From JBCFAY01 sp038562375 (GTDB lineage: Bacteria > Bacillota > Clostridia > Christensenellales > CAG-138), in the NCBI GenBank assembly GCA_038562375.1, contig JBCFAY010000001.1, positions 1-64,000 of the forward strand: 64,000 nucleotides of DNA, given 5' to 3'. Position numbers and translations under genes: made by a program. The notes under the pieces were generated by a model, which did no database searches, was not told the origin of the DNA, and saw only the letters and a list, made by a program, of their open reading frames with translations. The stretch's first letter is position 1. Every line of letters begins with the position of its first letter. Shown piece after piece: positions 28,760-36,855 of this stretch.

Positions 28760-29685
28760 GCGTCCTTCTCCTTTTGCACCGCTCTTGCATAAATGAGTAC
28801 CAAACTGAACAATGCAAGGAACATCAGTACGGCGATCGCCGCCGCCTTGCCCAGATTAAAGGCCTGGAACGTCGCCTTGTATACATAGGTGGTCAGCGTG
28901 TCCGAGGAGCCCGAAGGCCCGCCCTCGGTCATCAGCCAGATGGTATCGAAGCTGTTGAACGTCCAAATCGTGGTCAAAAGCACCGTGAGATACAGCGTCG
29001 GCCGGATCCTGGCGAGCGTGATATGGACAAACTTCTGCCATGCGTTTGCGCCGTCGATATCCGCCGCCTCATACAGGTCGCGCGGGATGATCTGCATCGC
29101 GGCAAGCAGCATCACCGCCGCAAAGGGGAAATTCTTCCACGCGTGCGAGAATATAATGGCGGGAAACGCCGTACTCACGTTGCCCAGCCAGACGATGGGA
29201 TGGTCGATGATCTTCAGCGCCATAAGGATATAGTTCAAAATGCCGAATTGGCCGTCGTACATCCATTTCCATACGATCGCGGCCACAACGCCGGGCGTGA
29301 TCCACGGGATCAGCATCATTCCGCGGATGGCGCCGCGCCCCTTGATGGCCTTGTTGAGCAAAACCGCCACCGTAAGGCCCATAAGCACCTGCAAAGATAC
29401 CGAGGAAACGGTCCACACAAGGCTGTTGCGCGCGGCGCGCCAGAACGTGGGATCGCCCAAAACCTTGGTGTAATTTTCAAAGGCGATGAACGGTTTCCCG
29501 AGATAGGGCTTCATCATCAAAATTTTCTGGAAGCTCATGACGAGGTTGAGCCCAAGGGGATACAGAATAACTGCCAGAATGATCAGCACGGCCGGAGCGA
29601 TCAGCAAAATCCCGGTCCAGTTCTGGTTGATATCCCTCCTGCGCAGTGTCAGCACGCCGCTGGAATTTTTTTTGTTTCGTGCCAT
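28756..29685 (-). CDS. Carbohydrate ABC transporter permease (MalF/CUT1 type)
   Basis: A 309-residue permease. After a basic N-terminus come six helices; the EAA loop is YEAADIDGANAWQKFVHITL with ARIRPTL. It pairs with the MalG-type permease that follows. A strong hairpin separates it from the upstream receptor gene. CUT1 permeases import di- and oligosaccharides, consistent with the cytoplasmic alpha-mannosidase. Confidence 0.94.
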   Translation of the reverse strand: MARNKKNSSGVLTLRRRDINQNWTGILLIAPAVLIILAVILYPLGLNLVMSFQKILMMKPYLGKPFIAFENYTKVLGDPTFWRAARNSLVWTVSSVSLQVLMGLTVAVLLNKAIKGRGAIRGMMLIPWITPGVVAAIVWKWMYDGQFGILNYILMALKIIDHPIVWLGNVSTAFPAIIFSHAWKNFPFAAVMLLAAMQIIPRDLYEAADIDGANAWQKFVHITLARIRPTLYLTVLLTTIWTFNSFDTIWLMTEGGPSGSSDTLTTYVYKATFQAFNLGKAAAIAVLMFLALFSLVLIYARAVQKEKDA

Positions 29686-29717
29686 TGTGTATCCTCCCGC
29701 GTCAGCAAGTTATACGC

Positions 29718-29755
29718 GCTGGAAGGAACGGCTTGTCAAAGCTGTTCCCTCCAGC
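29718..29755. other. Intercistronic hairpin between sugar receptor and permease genes
   Basis: GCTGGA, GGAAC and GCTT pair in order with AAGC, GTTCC and TCCAGC around a GTCA loop, with one mismatch and one wobble. No T tract follows on the minus strand. As in maltose operons, such a hairpin can stabilise the receptor part of the mRNA. Confidence 0.7.
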
Positions 29756-29796
29756 ATAATGCATCGAATCAATTAGCCTTTAAGTTTTTGGTGTGC

Positions 29797-31119
29797 TCAC
29801 TCTTCCAGAGCGGCATTGGCCGCAACTTCCGCATCCGCCATCGAGGGATCGATTTCCGCGCCCTCAAAGATCACCTTCATAAACGCCGGCTGGATGCAAT
29901 CGTAATCGATCGTGGTCCATTCCGGAATGATCGGGCGGGGACGGGAGGTCTCAAGGGCCTGTACGAACACCTTGGTGATCTCATTGTCCTTGACGTTCTT
30001 CTGCTCCGAAGCGTCCTTGCGAGCGGAGATGCGCAGATAGCTGTCGCAGAGGTTGAGCGCCTGTTCCTTCGAGGAGATGAACTTGATCCACTCATACGCG
30101 AGGTCTGCGTTCTTAGAGTTCTTGTTGATGACCCAGTGGCTGCCGCCCAGGGTGTTCGCCTGCTCCACGCGGCCGGGCAGTACTGCGACGCCCCAATTGA
30201 AAGTGGGCTTAAGCCCTTCGAGCGCGTTGTACAGAACCGCCATACCCTGGCACATGCCGATGGTCTGATTCGCAAAGCCTGCCGCCAGCTCGTCCCAAGC
30301 CTTCCAGGTCAGGGCCGCTTCAGGCACCACTTTGTCTACCGTCAGCAGGTTGAGGAAGAACTTCGTAGCTTCCATTCCTTCGGGGGAATTGAACGCCACT
30401 TTTCCATCGCTGCCGATGATCTCGCCGCCATTTTGCCAGAACCACGGGAGCCACTCAAACGAGCCGCCCCAGCCGCCGAGCAGGCCGTAGCCGCCCATGC
30501 CGGCATCCCTCAGAGCGATGGCGTCGGCGCGGAACTCTTCCCACGTGGTGGGCGGGCTGTTGGGATCAAGACCGGCTTTGGTGAACATATCCTTGTTGTA
30601 GAAGAGCACCATGCTGTCCGCCGCAAACGGCACGCCGAAAACCTGGTTGTTGTACGTCGCCGCATCGATGGTGCCCTGGAAGAAATCATTGACGGTATCG
30701 CCCATGTAAGTCGTCAGCGGGATGATGATATCCATCGCCGCGAACTGCGGAACCCAGATATTGTCGCACTGCAGCAGGTCGGGGCCGCCGCCGCCGTTCG
30801 CCGCCTGAATGTACTTATCGCGATAGCTGCTGCTGCCGTAGGGTACCGGGGTGATGTTGACGGTCACGCCCGGGTTCTGCGTGGTAAATTCCTTGGTGGC
30901 AAGGGCCAGAGGGGACTGATCCTGGTCCTTATAGAATTCCTCGTAAACCCACAGCTCGAGGGTTCCGGACAGGGGCGCGACCGTAGGCTCGGTCACCGCC
31001 TCCGTCGGGGCGGGAGGTTCCGTTGCTTCGGGCTGAGACGTCTCCTGCGGGGTGCAGGCGGCAAACAGGCTCAGCGACATAATCACCGCCAGGAATAATG
31101 TGAATAACCGCTTTTTCAT
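29797..31119 (-). CDS. Sugar ABC transporter substrate-binding lipoprotein
   Basis: A 440-residue extracellular receptor. The signal peptide ends at the lipobox FAAC (cysteine about 22), followed by a Pro/Thr/Glu-rich linker. The body fits the SBP_bac_1 family: LELWVYEEFYKDQ, NPGVTVNITPVPYGSS, FAADSMVLFYNKDMF and GGSHWVINKNSKN. AAGGAGG lies 6 bases before ATG at 31119; an ATG 18 bases upstream overlaps that site. It is the first gene of the leftward transport operon after the ROK regulator and probably shares the regulator's promoter. Confidence 0.94.
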   Translation of the reverse strand: MKKRLFTLFLAVIMSLSLFAACTPQETSQPEATEPPAPTEAVTEPTVAPLSGTLELWVYEEFYKDQDQSPLALATKEFTTQNPGVTVNITPVPYGSSSYRDKYIQAANGGGGPDLLQCDNIWVPQFAAMDIIIPLTTYMGDTVNDFFQGTIDAATYNNQVFGVPFAADSMVLFYNKDMFTKAGLDPNSPPTTWEEFRADAIALRDAGMGGYGLLGGWGGSFEWLPWFWQNGGEIIGSDGKVAFNSPEGMEATKFFLNLLTVDKVVPEAALTWKAWDELAAGFANQTIGMCQGMAVLYNALEGLKPTFNWGVAVLPGRVEQANTLGGSHWVINKNSKNADLAYEWIKFISSKEQALNLCDSYLRISARKDASEQKNVKDNEITKVFVQALETSRPRPIIPEWTTIDYDCIQPAFMKVIFEGAEIDPSMADAEVAANAALEE

Positions 31120-31275
31120 CTTTTTCCTCCTTATCATAATGAAGTGCTTACAGTTCCGATAGTACTGGCCATCAGGGCACTACGGTTCCAACGAACCTGC
31201 TTTGTTCTGTTCACCTCCTCCAGTTTACCTGTGAAATTTGCCGGGGCTCCTGGGAAATAGGAAAGCGATAGAAAC

Positions 31276-32568
31276 TTATAAATAAAGGCTGTCGTTATCG
31301 AGCAATTGGTTTGCCGCTAAAAAGGCTCCGCCAAGAAATACGCTGTCGAAGTAGTCGATCGGCGAATACACGATTTTCAGGTTCTGCTTGATTTCAAAAA
31401 ACGGAAGCTCCACGACCATTGCCCTCAGTCGCTCGGCAAAATACGTGCCTGCGTTCGCGTACAGGCCCTGGATAACGATGATCCGAGGATCGCAAAGCAG
31501 GATGATATTGCGTATCAGCATCGAAAAATACTGCGCGGAACGATCCATCAAGTGCCTCGCCAGGGGATCGCCCGTTTCGGCCGCCTCAAAAATCTGCTCG
31601 CTGGTCAGCGCTTCCCTCTCCAATTCGGCATGGAGGACCGAATTCGGGTACCGGTCGATTCCCGCGCGGGCCTCGTCGCGCAGGGCGCGGGGGGATACCA
31701 GCATCTCAAAGCAGCCGTGGCCGCCGCAGATGCACTTTTTCGGGAAGTGAGGCTCCATCACCATATGCCCCACCTCGCCCACGAAGCCGTTCGTTCCCAG
31801 CGCCAGAACTCCATGGTCAAGGACGCAGCCGCCCGTAGTGCGCTCGGCGGTAATCGTCACCACCAGTTCCTCCGCCAGTTCGGGCTTGCGCAAAAGTTCC
31901 GCATATCCTGAAAAACGGCACACGTTTTCGACGACGACCTGCGTTTTAAACGAAAGGGCCGCCAGCAGATTGTCCCGCAGCGGAATGTCTTTGGTCCAGC
32001 GGCTGTGGGCGGTATAACAAAGCGTCCCCGTGCCGCTGTCCACGATGCCTTGGCAGCCCACCGCCACGCAACGCACCGACCCATCCAGCGCCTTCGCCGT
32101 TTCGTTCAGGCGCTCCACGCAGCGCACCATCTGGGAAAAGCACTGGGGGAAGTCGCTCTTATCGGCATATTCTTCGCCGCACCGCTCCAGGGCGGTGCAT
32201 TTCATATCCATCAGCGCGCATTCCAGAACAGAAACACCGAAATGCACAACGATAAAATAGGCGTATTTTTCGTTCAGGGAAAAGAGCTCCGGGCGTTTCC
32301 CGCCCTCGAACGTGGACTTGCCCTTCCCGTCCATCCTCACCAAACGCTTTTGCACCAGATCGTTCAGAATGCGGGTAACGCTCGTTTTGCTCAGCTTGAT
32401 TCGGTCCGAAACCTCGGTCACCGGCAGAACGTTTTCCTGCTGCAACAGCCCCACCACCAAGCGCTGGTTGTGCGTTTTGATGTTCCTGGGCTTTTGGCTT
32501 TTTTGCTGCGTATCGGTTGGAAATCCATTGGCCAAGCGCGTACCACCTCTTCCAACGCTTAAGGTCAT
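31276..32568 (-). CDS. ROK-family transcriptional repressor
   Basis: A 430-residue NagC/XylR-type protein. An N-terminal winged helix (NQRLVVGLLQQ, VTEVSDRIKLSKTSVTRIL, about 35-75) is followed by a ROK sugar-kinase-like domain with the zinc site KCICGGHGCFE. Such repressors dissociate from operators when a sugar or sugar phosphate binds. It sits between the two sugar operons and its promoter diverges from the kinase operon, so it probably controls both. The start is uncertain: ATG at 32568 has a weak ribosome site, whereas TTG at 32535 has AGAGGTGG 7 bases upstream. Confidence 0.92.
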   Translation of the reverse strand: MTLSVGRGGTRLANGFPTDTQQKSQKPRNIKTHNQRLVVGLLQQENVLPVTEVSDRIKLSKTSVTRILNDLVQKRLVRMDGKGKSTFEGGKRPELFSLNEKYAYFIVVHFGVSVLECALMDMKCTALERCGEEYADKSDFPQCFSQMVRCVERLNETAKALDGSVRCVAVGCQGIVDSGTGTLCYTAHSRWTKDIPLRDNLLAALSFKTQVVVENVCRFSGYAELLRKPELAEELVVTITAERTTGGCVLDHGVLALGTNGFVGEVGHMVMEPHFPKKCICGGHGCFEMLVSPRALRDEARAGIDRYPNSVLHAELEREALTSEQIFEAAETGDPLARHLMDRSAQYFSMLIRNIILLCDPRIIVIQGLYANAGTYFAERLRAMVVELPFFEIKQNLKIVYSPIDYFDSVFLGGAFLAANQLLDNDSLYL

Positions 32569-32635
32569 TTATTCTTGAATTAAATTTTTCGCGGCAGTTG
32601 ACATGGATTCGACAGTCATGTATATTTAAAACAGT

Positions 32636-32647
32636 AGTTTATAAACT
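32636..32647. promoter_or_regulatory. Candidate ROK operator 1
   Basis: AGTTTATAAACT is a perfect 12-bp palindrome with the TTTAT-AA core seen in NagC/XylR-type operators. It lies in the leader of the ROK gene, about 20-30 bases after its predicted start. Confidence 0.55.
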
Positions 32648-32657
32648 TACTTAAAAA

Positions 32658-32677
32658 ACTTGGTTTATGAATCAAGT
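32658..32677. promoter_or_regulatory. Candidate ROK operator 2
   Basis: ACTTG and CAAGT flank GTTTATGAAT, a dyad with the same GTTTAT-AA core as the neighbouring palindrome. It overlaps the -10 element of the ROK promoter, which fits autorepression. Confidence 0.55.
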
Positions 32678-32703
32678 ATAAGCGAACACATTTCAATTTG
32701 CAA
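32675..32703 (-). promoter_or_regulatory. Sigma-A promoter of the ROK regulator and transport operon
   Basis: Minus strand: -35 TTGCAA (32698-32703), 17-base spacer, -10 TATACT (32675-32680). The -35 hexamer is self-complementary and is also used by the rightward promoter. Confidence 0.7.
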
Positions 32704-32725
32704 GACCAAATTTGTATGCAATAAT
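32698..32725 (+). promoter_or_regulatory. Divergent sigma-A promoter of the sugar kinase operon
   Basis: -35 TTGCAA (32698-32703), 16-base spacer, -10 AATAAT (32720-32725) preceded by TGC, an extended -10. It shares its -35 with the leftward promoter. Confidence 0.55.
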
Positions 32726-32787
32726 TAAAAAATATTCGGAGATGCGTTTGTTTCAGATTTCTATCGAGTGGGAGGGATTCACCCTTA

Positions 32788-33738
32788 ATGTATGATGTTG
32801 TTGGGATCGACGCACCGAACATCGACCTTCTCCTGAACCTGGAAGAGTTCCCTAAACCCGACGGGTTTACGCCCGTGAGCGCCTGCAGCTGGCAAGGCGG
32901 CGGCAAAGTGGCTACCGGCATGGTAGCCGCAGCTAGGCTTGGGGCCAAGGCCGCCATGTTGGGCTTTGTCGGGGACGACGCGTATGGGCGCTTCATCCTC
33001 GAGGATTTTGAGCGGCATGGGATCGATATCGGCGGCATCGCGGTGCGCAAAGGCAAGCGCACCAATATGGCTACCGTGCTCAGCGACCGGCAAAGCGGCG
33101 GGCGCAGCGTGCTTTGGCTGCCGGGCGACGCCGAGCGTCTCCGCTCGGATGAGATTCCGGACCATTATCTTCAAAACACGCGCTTTTTCCACATCGCGCA
33201 AGCCGACGAGCTGACGCTCGACAAAGCCCGAAAGGCGCGCCTTGCCGGAGCGAAAGTGATCATCGACGCGGACAATTACTCCGACGATCTGCTCAACTGC
33301 TTCGACGCGGTGGACATTTTCATCGCCTCGGAGTTCGTATATAATAAGATGTTCTCCGGCGTCGATTACGAGGCCGCGAGCCGCGCAGTGCTGCAAAAGG
33401 GCCCAGAAATCGCCGTATTTACACTGGGCAGCCGGGGCTGCGCGGGAACCGGGCCGGAAGGGTTCTTTTTCATCCCCGCCTACAGCGTGCAGGTCAAGGA
33501 TACCGTAGGCGCGGGCGACGTGTTCCACGGCGCTTTCGTGGCCGGACTCTTGCGGGGATGGAACGCGGAGCAGACCGCCCGTTTCGCCAGTGCGGTATCC
33601 GCAATCAAGTGCACCCGCATCGGCGGGCGTGCGGGCATTCCCACAATGGACGCCGCGCTCGCTTTTATGCAGACCGGAACGATCGATGAATCCGAATTGG
33701 ATGAACGAGTTGAATATTACAGCAAGGGGATAGTCTAA
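32788..33738 (+). CDS. PfkB-family carbohydrate kinase
   Basis: A 316-residue ribokinase-like enzyme. The N-terminal signature is SWQGGGKVATGMVAAARLG, and the ATP-site/catalytic motif DTVGAGDVFHGAF carries the catalytic aspartate. It should phosphorylate a ketose from the isomerase encoded next. GGAGGG lies about 11 bases before ATG. Its last base is the first of the next start codon, so the kinase and isomerase are translationally coupled. The substrate cannot be deduced from the family, which spans ribose, fructose, tagatose-6-phosphate and sulfofructose. Confidence 0.9.
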   Translation: MYDVVGIDAPNIDLLLNLEEFPKPDGFTPVSACSWQGGGKVATGMVAAARLGAKAAMLGFVGDDAYGRFILEDFERHGIDIGGIAVRKGKRTNMATVLSDRQSGGRSVLWLPGDAERLRSDEIPDHYLQNTRFFHIAQADELTLDKARKARLAGAKVIIDADNYSDDLLNCFDAVDIFIASEFVYNKMFSGVDYEAASRAVLQKGPEIAVFTLGSRGCAGTGPEGFFFIPAYSVQVKDTVGAGDVFHGAFVAGLLRGWNAEQTARFASAVSAIKCTRIGGRAGIPTMDAALAFMQTGTIDESELDERVEYYSKGIV

Positions 33739-35129
33739 TGATGTACAAACAGGAATTATATGTTGGCGTCGCTCCCGTAAAACGTTGCTTTTTGAGCATG
33801 GAAACCGCAAAGCGGGAAAAGGACGAAATCATGGCGCGCATCCGCGGTCTTTTGCCCGAATCGGTGCATTTGGTCGATATCGACGATGCCGGCGAAAACG
33901 GTATCGCCTTCCTCCCCGAGCACGTGGCTCCGGTGGTGGAGAAATTCCACAATGCCAAAATAGACGCTTTGTTCCTTCCCTTCTGCGATTTCGGCGAGGA
34001 ACAGGTCTCCTCCGCGATCGCCGCCTCCTTCAAGGTGCCCGTGCTTGTTTGGGGTCCCCGGGACGAAGTCCCGAACACCGCGGCTTCCCGCGGCAGGGAT
34101 ACCCAGTGCGGCATGTTCGCCGCCACCAAGGTGCTGCGCCGCTTCGGCGTCACCTACAGCTATATCTTCAACTGCCGTACCCGGGACGCTGCGTTCGCCG
34201 ACGGGTTTGTCCGTTTTTTGCGCGTCGCCGCCGTCGTAAAGGCGATGAAGACCCTCCGCATCGCCAAAATCGGCGCGCGCCCCGCCCCCTTTCTGTCGGT
34301 GATGACCAACGAAGCGGATCTCGTTTCCCGTTTCGGCATCGTAACGGTTCCCATCTCGCCCTATAACATCGCCGACCTGGGCAAAAACATGATCGCTCAA
34401 AACGATTCGGCCCTCACCGATTATGTCGCCGACCTTCGCGGCAGGATGGACTGCCGCCGGATGACGGACGAGGCGGTCCTCAGCGCCGCGGCCATTAAGC
34501 TCGCGACCCAGCAGTTGATGAACGAAGCCGGCTGCAACGTGGGCGCAATGGAATGCTGGTCCGCCTTCCCCGGTCTGATGGGGCTTTCCCCCTGCCTTAC
34601 GCTGGGCGAAATGTCCGACGCGGGCCTGCCCCTTGCCTGCGAGGCCGACGTGAACGGGGCCGTAACGCTCGCGATGCTGCGCGCCTGCGGCTTGTACGAA
34701 CAAGCGGCGTTTTTGGCCGATCTGACCATCCGGCACCCGGAGAACGAAAATGCGGAGCTCCTCTGGCACTGCGGCCCCTTCCCCTACTCCCTGAAATGCC
34801 CGAGCTGCGCCGCCAGCCTGACCGAGGGACAGCAGAATTTCATGCTCAAGTCCGGCGACCTTACGGTCTGCCGTTTCGACGATCTGAACGGGGACTATTA
34901 CCTGTTCGCGGGCGAGGGCAAAACCACCACCGGCCCCGAGACCATAAACACCTACACCTGGTTTGAGGTCGACGATTGGAAGCGTTGGGAGGAAAAGCTG
35001 ATTCAAGGCCCCTATATCCACCATCTCGGCGCGATCTACGGGCGCTATCTCCCCGTACTGCGCGAGACCGCCCGCTACCTCGGGCTCATATTCGACGACG
35101 CTTCAACGCAGGGCATCCACTCGCTCTAA
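33738..35129 (+). CDS. FucI/AraA-type sugar isomerase
   Basis: A 463-residue protein of the L-fucose/L-arabinose isomerase superfamily. The diagnostic region is the C-terminal part: ECWSAFPGLMGLSPCL, LPLACEADVNGAVTLAMLRA and ELLWHCGPFPYS, which hold the expected metal ligands (Glu, Asp/Glu and His). The N-terminal half has the Rossmann-like IDALFLPFCDFGEEQV. It should interconvert an aldose and a ketose in the cytoplasm with Mn2+. It is shorter than FucI (about 590) and close to AraA length (about 500). The true aldose is unknown. Confidence 0.82.
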   Translation: MMYKQELYVGVAPVKRCFLSMETAKREKDEIMARIRGLLPESVHLVDIDDAGENGIAFLPEHVAPVVEKFHNAKIDALFLPFCDFGEEQVSSAIAASFKVPVLVWGPRDEVPNTAASRGRDTQCGMFAATKVLRRFGVTYSYIFNCRTRDAAFADGFVRFLRVAAVVKAMKTLRIAKIGARPAPFLSVMTNEADLVSRFGIVTVPISPYNIADLGKNMIAQNDSALTDYVADLRGRMDCRRMTDEAVLSAAAIKLATQQLMNEAGCNVGAMECWSAFPGLMGLSPCLTLGEMSDAGLPLACEADVNGAVTLAMLRACGLYEQAAFLADLTIRHPENENAELLWHCGPFPYSLKCPSCAASLTEGQQNFMLKSGDLTVCRFDDLNGDYYLFAGEGKTTTGPETINTYTWFEVDDWKRWEEKLIQGPYIHHLGAIYGRYLPVLRETARYLGLIFDDASTQGIHSL

Positions 35130-35164
35130 CCTGCGAACCTACATAAAAAACGGAGGAATTCATC

Positions 35165-35668
35165 TTGAAAACGATCGTTGCCAAGCCCCTTTCGGAAAAA
35201 GCCTTCAAGAAATACGGCGCGTTCGCGAATCTGTTCGACAACGCCGCCCTCGCCGAGAGCTCGGTCATCCCGGCGGGATTCTTCGCCGACGTGATCACGC
35301 TGGAATTCGGCCGGGACAACCCGCCCGCCGTATCGGTCTGCGACGCGCAGAAGCAGCCGGAAATGATCGTTGATTTTATGGAAGCGCACCAATATACCTG
35401 TGAGGGGCTGCTGCCCCTGGACGGCGACGTGGTGATATTCGTCGGCGCAATGAGCTGGGAAGCGCCCACCAGCGATGCTCTGGAAGCGTTTATCGTGCCC
35501 AAGGGCACATTCGTGAAGACCAATCCCCTCATTCTGCACGGCAAGCAGTATCCTATCGGCGCCGACGAGGTTCACGTTCTTTGCCTTTTGCCCCAGCGCA
35601 CGTTCTATAACGATATGATCGCCATACCGCTTGGAAAAGAGGATCAGGTCCGCATCCAACTCCCGTAA
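35165..35668 (+). CDS. Cupin-like protein, distantly like ureidoglycolate lyase / DUF4867
   Basis: A 167-residue beta-rich protein. It starts at TTG with GGAGG 8 bases upstream. Segments such as HQYTCEGLLPLDGDVVIFVG and FIVPKGTFVKTNPLILHGKQ recall the ureidoglycolate lyase cupin (AllA), but no allantoin gene is nearby. Similar uncharacterised cupins occur in sugar clusters, so a role as mutarotase, isomerase or lyase on the pathway sugar is more plausible than ureide metabolism. Family assignment is from memory of motifs only and is tentative. It lies 35 bases after the isomerase gene and about 290 bases before the aldolase. Confidence 0.6.
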   Translation: MKTIVAKPLSEKAFKKYGAFANLFDNAALAESSVIPAGFFADVITLEFGRDNPPAVSVCDAQKQPEMIVDFMEAHQYTCEGLLPLDGDVVIFVGAMSWEAPTSDALEAFIVPKGTFVKTNPLILHGKQYPIGADEVHVLCLLPQRTFYNDMIAIPLGKEDQVRIQLP

Positions 35669-35959
35669 ACGCCGCGCCTGCTCCGAAGGGGCGAAAGGCT
35701 GCACGAGGCCGTGAACCGGAAGATCGCATCCCCGCGCGGCCGAATTTCCGATCCCGCACCTATGAGCGCGGCGGGCTGGGCGAGCGCGCCCCATCCGCTC
35801 GTTGCCGTAGGCGGAATCTGCGGCTTCCGTTTGCGCGACATGTCTTACGGCAACGTCAAGGGGAGCGGCTTCAAATGGGAAAGCCCGCATGAGCGCCATG
35901 ACGGAGATGGCGGACATACGCAATTCTATTTTTTGTATCAGTGAGAGGAGGCATCATAC

Positions 35960-36817
35960 ATGCCCTTATGCAACCCCGAAAAAATGCTGAACCTTGCCCG
36001 GAGCCAGCGCTTTGGCGTGGGGTCGTTCAATATTTTCAACATGGAGAGCGCCAAGGCCATCGTGGCCGCCGCCGAGGCGGAGCGCGCGCCGGTGATGCTG
36101 CAGATCTGGAGCGGCTTTGAAAACGGGCCCGGCATCGACACGCTGGGCGCCATCGCCATCGCCGAGGCCAAGAAGGCGAGCGTGCCCGTGGCCGTGCATC
36201 TCGATCACGGCGCGACGCTCGCACAGGTCGGCGCCGCGCTTTTTTCCGGCTTCACCTCGGTGATGCTGGACGGTTCTTCCCTGCCGCTCGAGCAGAACAT
36301 CTTTGCCTCCCGACAGGTCGTGGAGATTTGCCGGTCGCTTCCGGTAACGGTCGAAGGGGAAATCGGGCATGTCGGCGGCGGAGAGGCCGGTACCGGCGGG
36401 GACGCCACCGCGCTGACCGATCCGGAGGAAGCCCTCCGTTATTACGAGGAATCGGGCGTCGATTTTGTGGCCGTGTCCATCGGCACCGCCCACGGCAACT
36501 ATGACAATCCGCCCACGCTGGATATCGGCTTGCTCCAAAGGATCGCCGCGAAGCTGCCCTGTCCGCTGGTGCTGCACGGTTCGTCCTACACGCCGGAAGA
36601 CATGCTCGCCGAGGCGGTAAGAAACGGCATCAGCAAAGTCAACGTCGCTACGGAGCTCGGCGATACGCTCATCCGGGCAACCGTCGCCCAGGCCGCAAAT
36701 CTGGCAGGCGTAAAATACGCCAACGAGCTCACCGACGGCCCCTACGCGGCCATGAGCGAGTTGGTTCGCCACAAGATACGGCTATTCGGCGGCACGGGGA
36801 AGGCCGAGCTGCTGTAG
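35960..36817 (+). CDS. Class II ketose-bisphosphate aldolase
   Basis: A 285-residue zinc-dependent aldolase of the FbaA/GatY/KbaY family. Metal and catalytic residues are visible in HLDHGAT (D82, H83), VEGEIGHVGGGEAG and LVLHGSSYTPED. It cleaves a phosphorylated ketose to glycerone phosphate and an aldehyde. GGAGG stands 8 bases before ATG. Together with the kinase and isomerase upstream it completes an isomerase-kinase-aldolase route. A bisphosphate substrate would need a second phosphorylation, by this kinase or an enzyme elsewhere; otherwise a ketose-1-phosphate is cleaved. Confidence 0.9.
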   Translation: MPLCNPEKMLNLARSQRFGVGSFNIFNMESAKAIVAAAEAERAPVMLQIWSGFENGPGIDTLGAIAIAEAKKASVPVAVHLDHGATLAQVGAALFSGFTSVMLDGSSLPLEQNIFASRQVVEICRSLPVTVEGEIGHVGGGEAGTGGDATALTDPEEALRYYEESGVDFVAVSIGTAHGNYDNPPTLDIGLLQRIAAKLPCPLVLHGSSYTPEDMLAEAVRNGISKVNVATELGDTLIRATVAQAANLAGVKYANELTDGPYAAMSELVRHKIRLFGGTGKAELL

Positions 36818-36855
36818 GCCACCGGTGCGCCCTCTGTGAACAGAAAGGAGACAAT

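Noticed and set aside
28774..31098. 774-codon plus-strand open frame
   Set aside because: Antisense to the MalF-type permease and receptor genes, which have clear domains and ribosome sites.
31157..31237. Short GTG frame in the receptor leader of the sugar importer (26 codons)
   Set aside because: The only ribosome-like sequence directly abuts the GTG with no spacing, so initiation is unlikely; nearby dyads look more like leader structure.
35669..35959. 77-codon GTG frame between the cupin-like gene and the aldolase
   Set aside because: No Shine-Dalgarno site, no recognisable composition or domain; the interval is probably untranslated. I see no other feature there.
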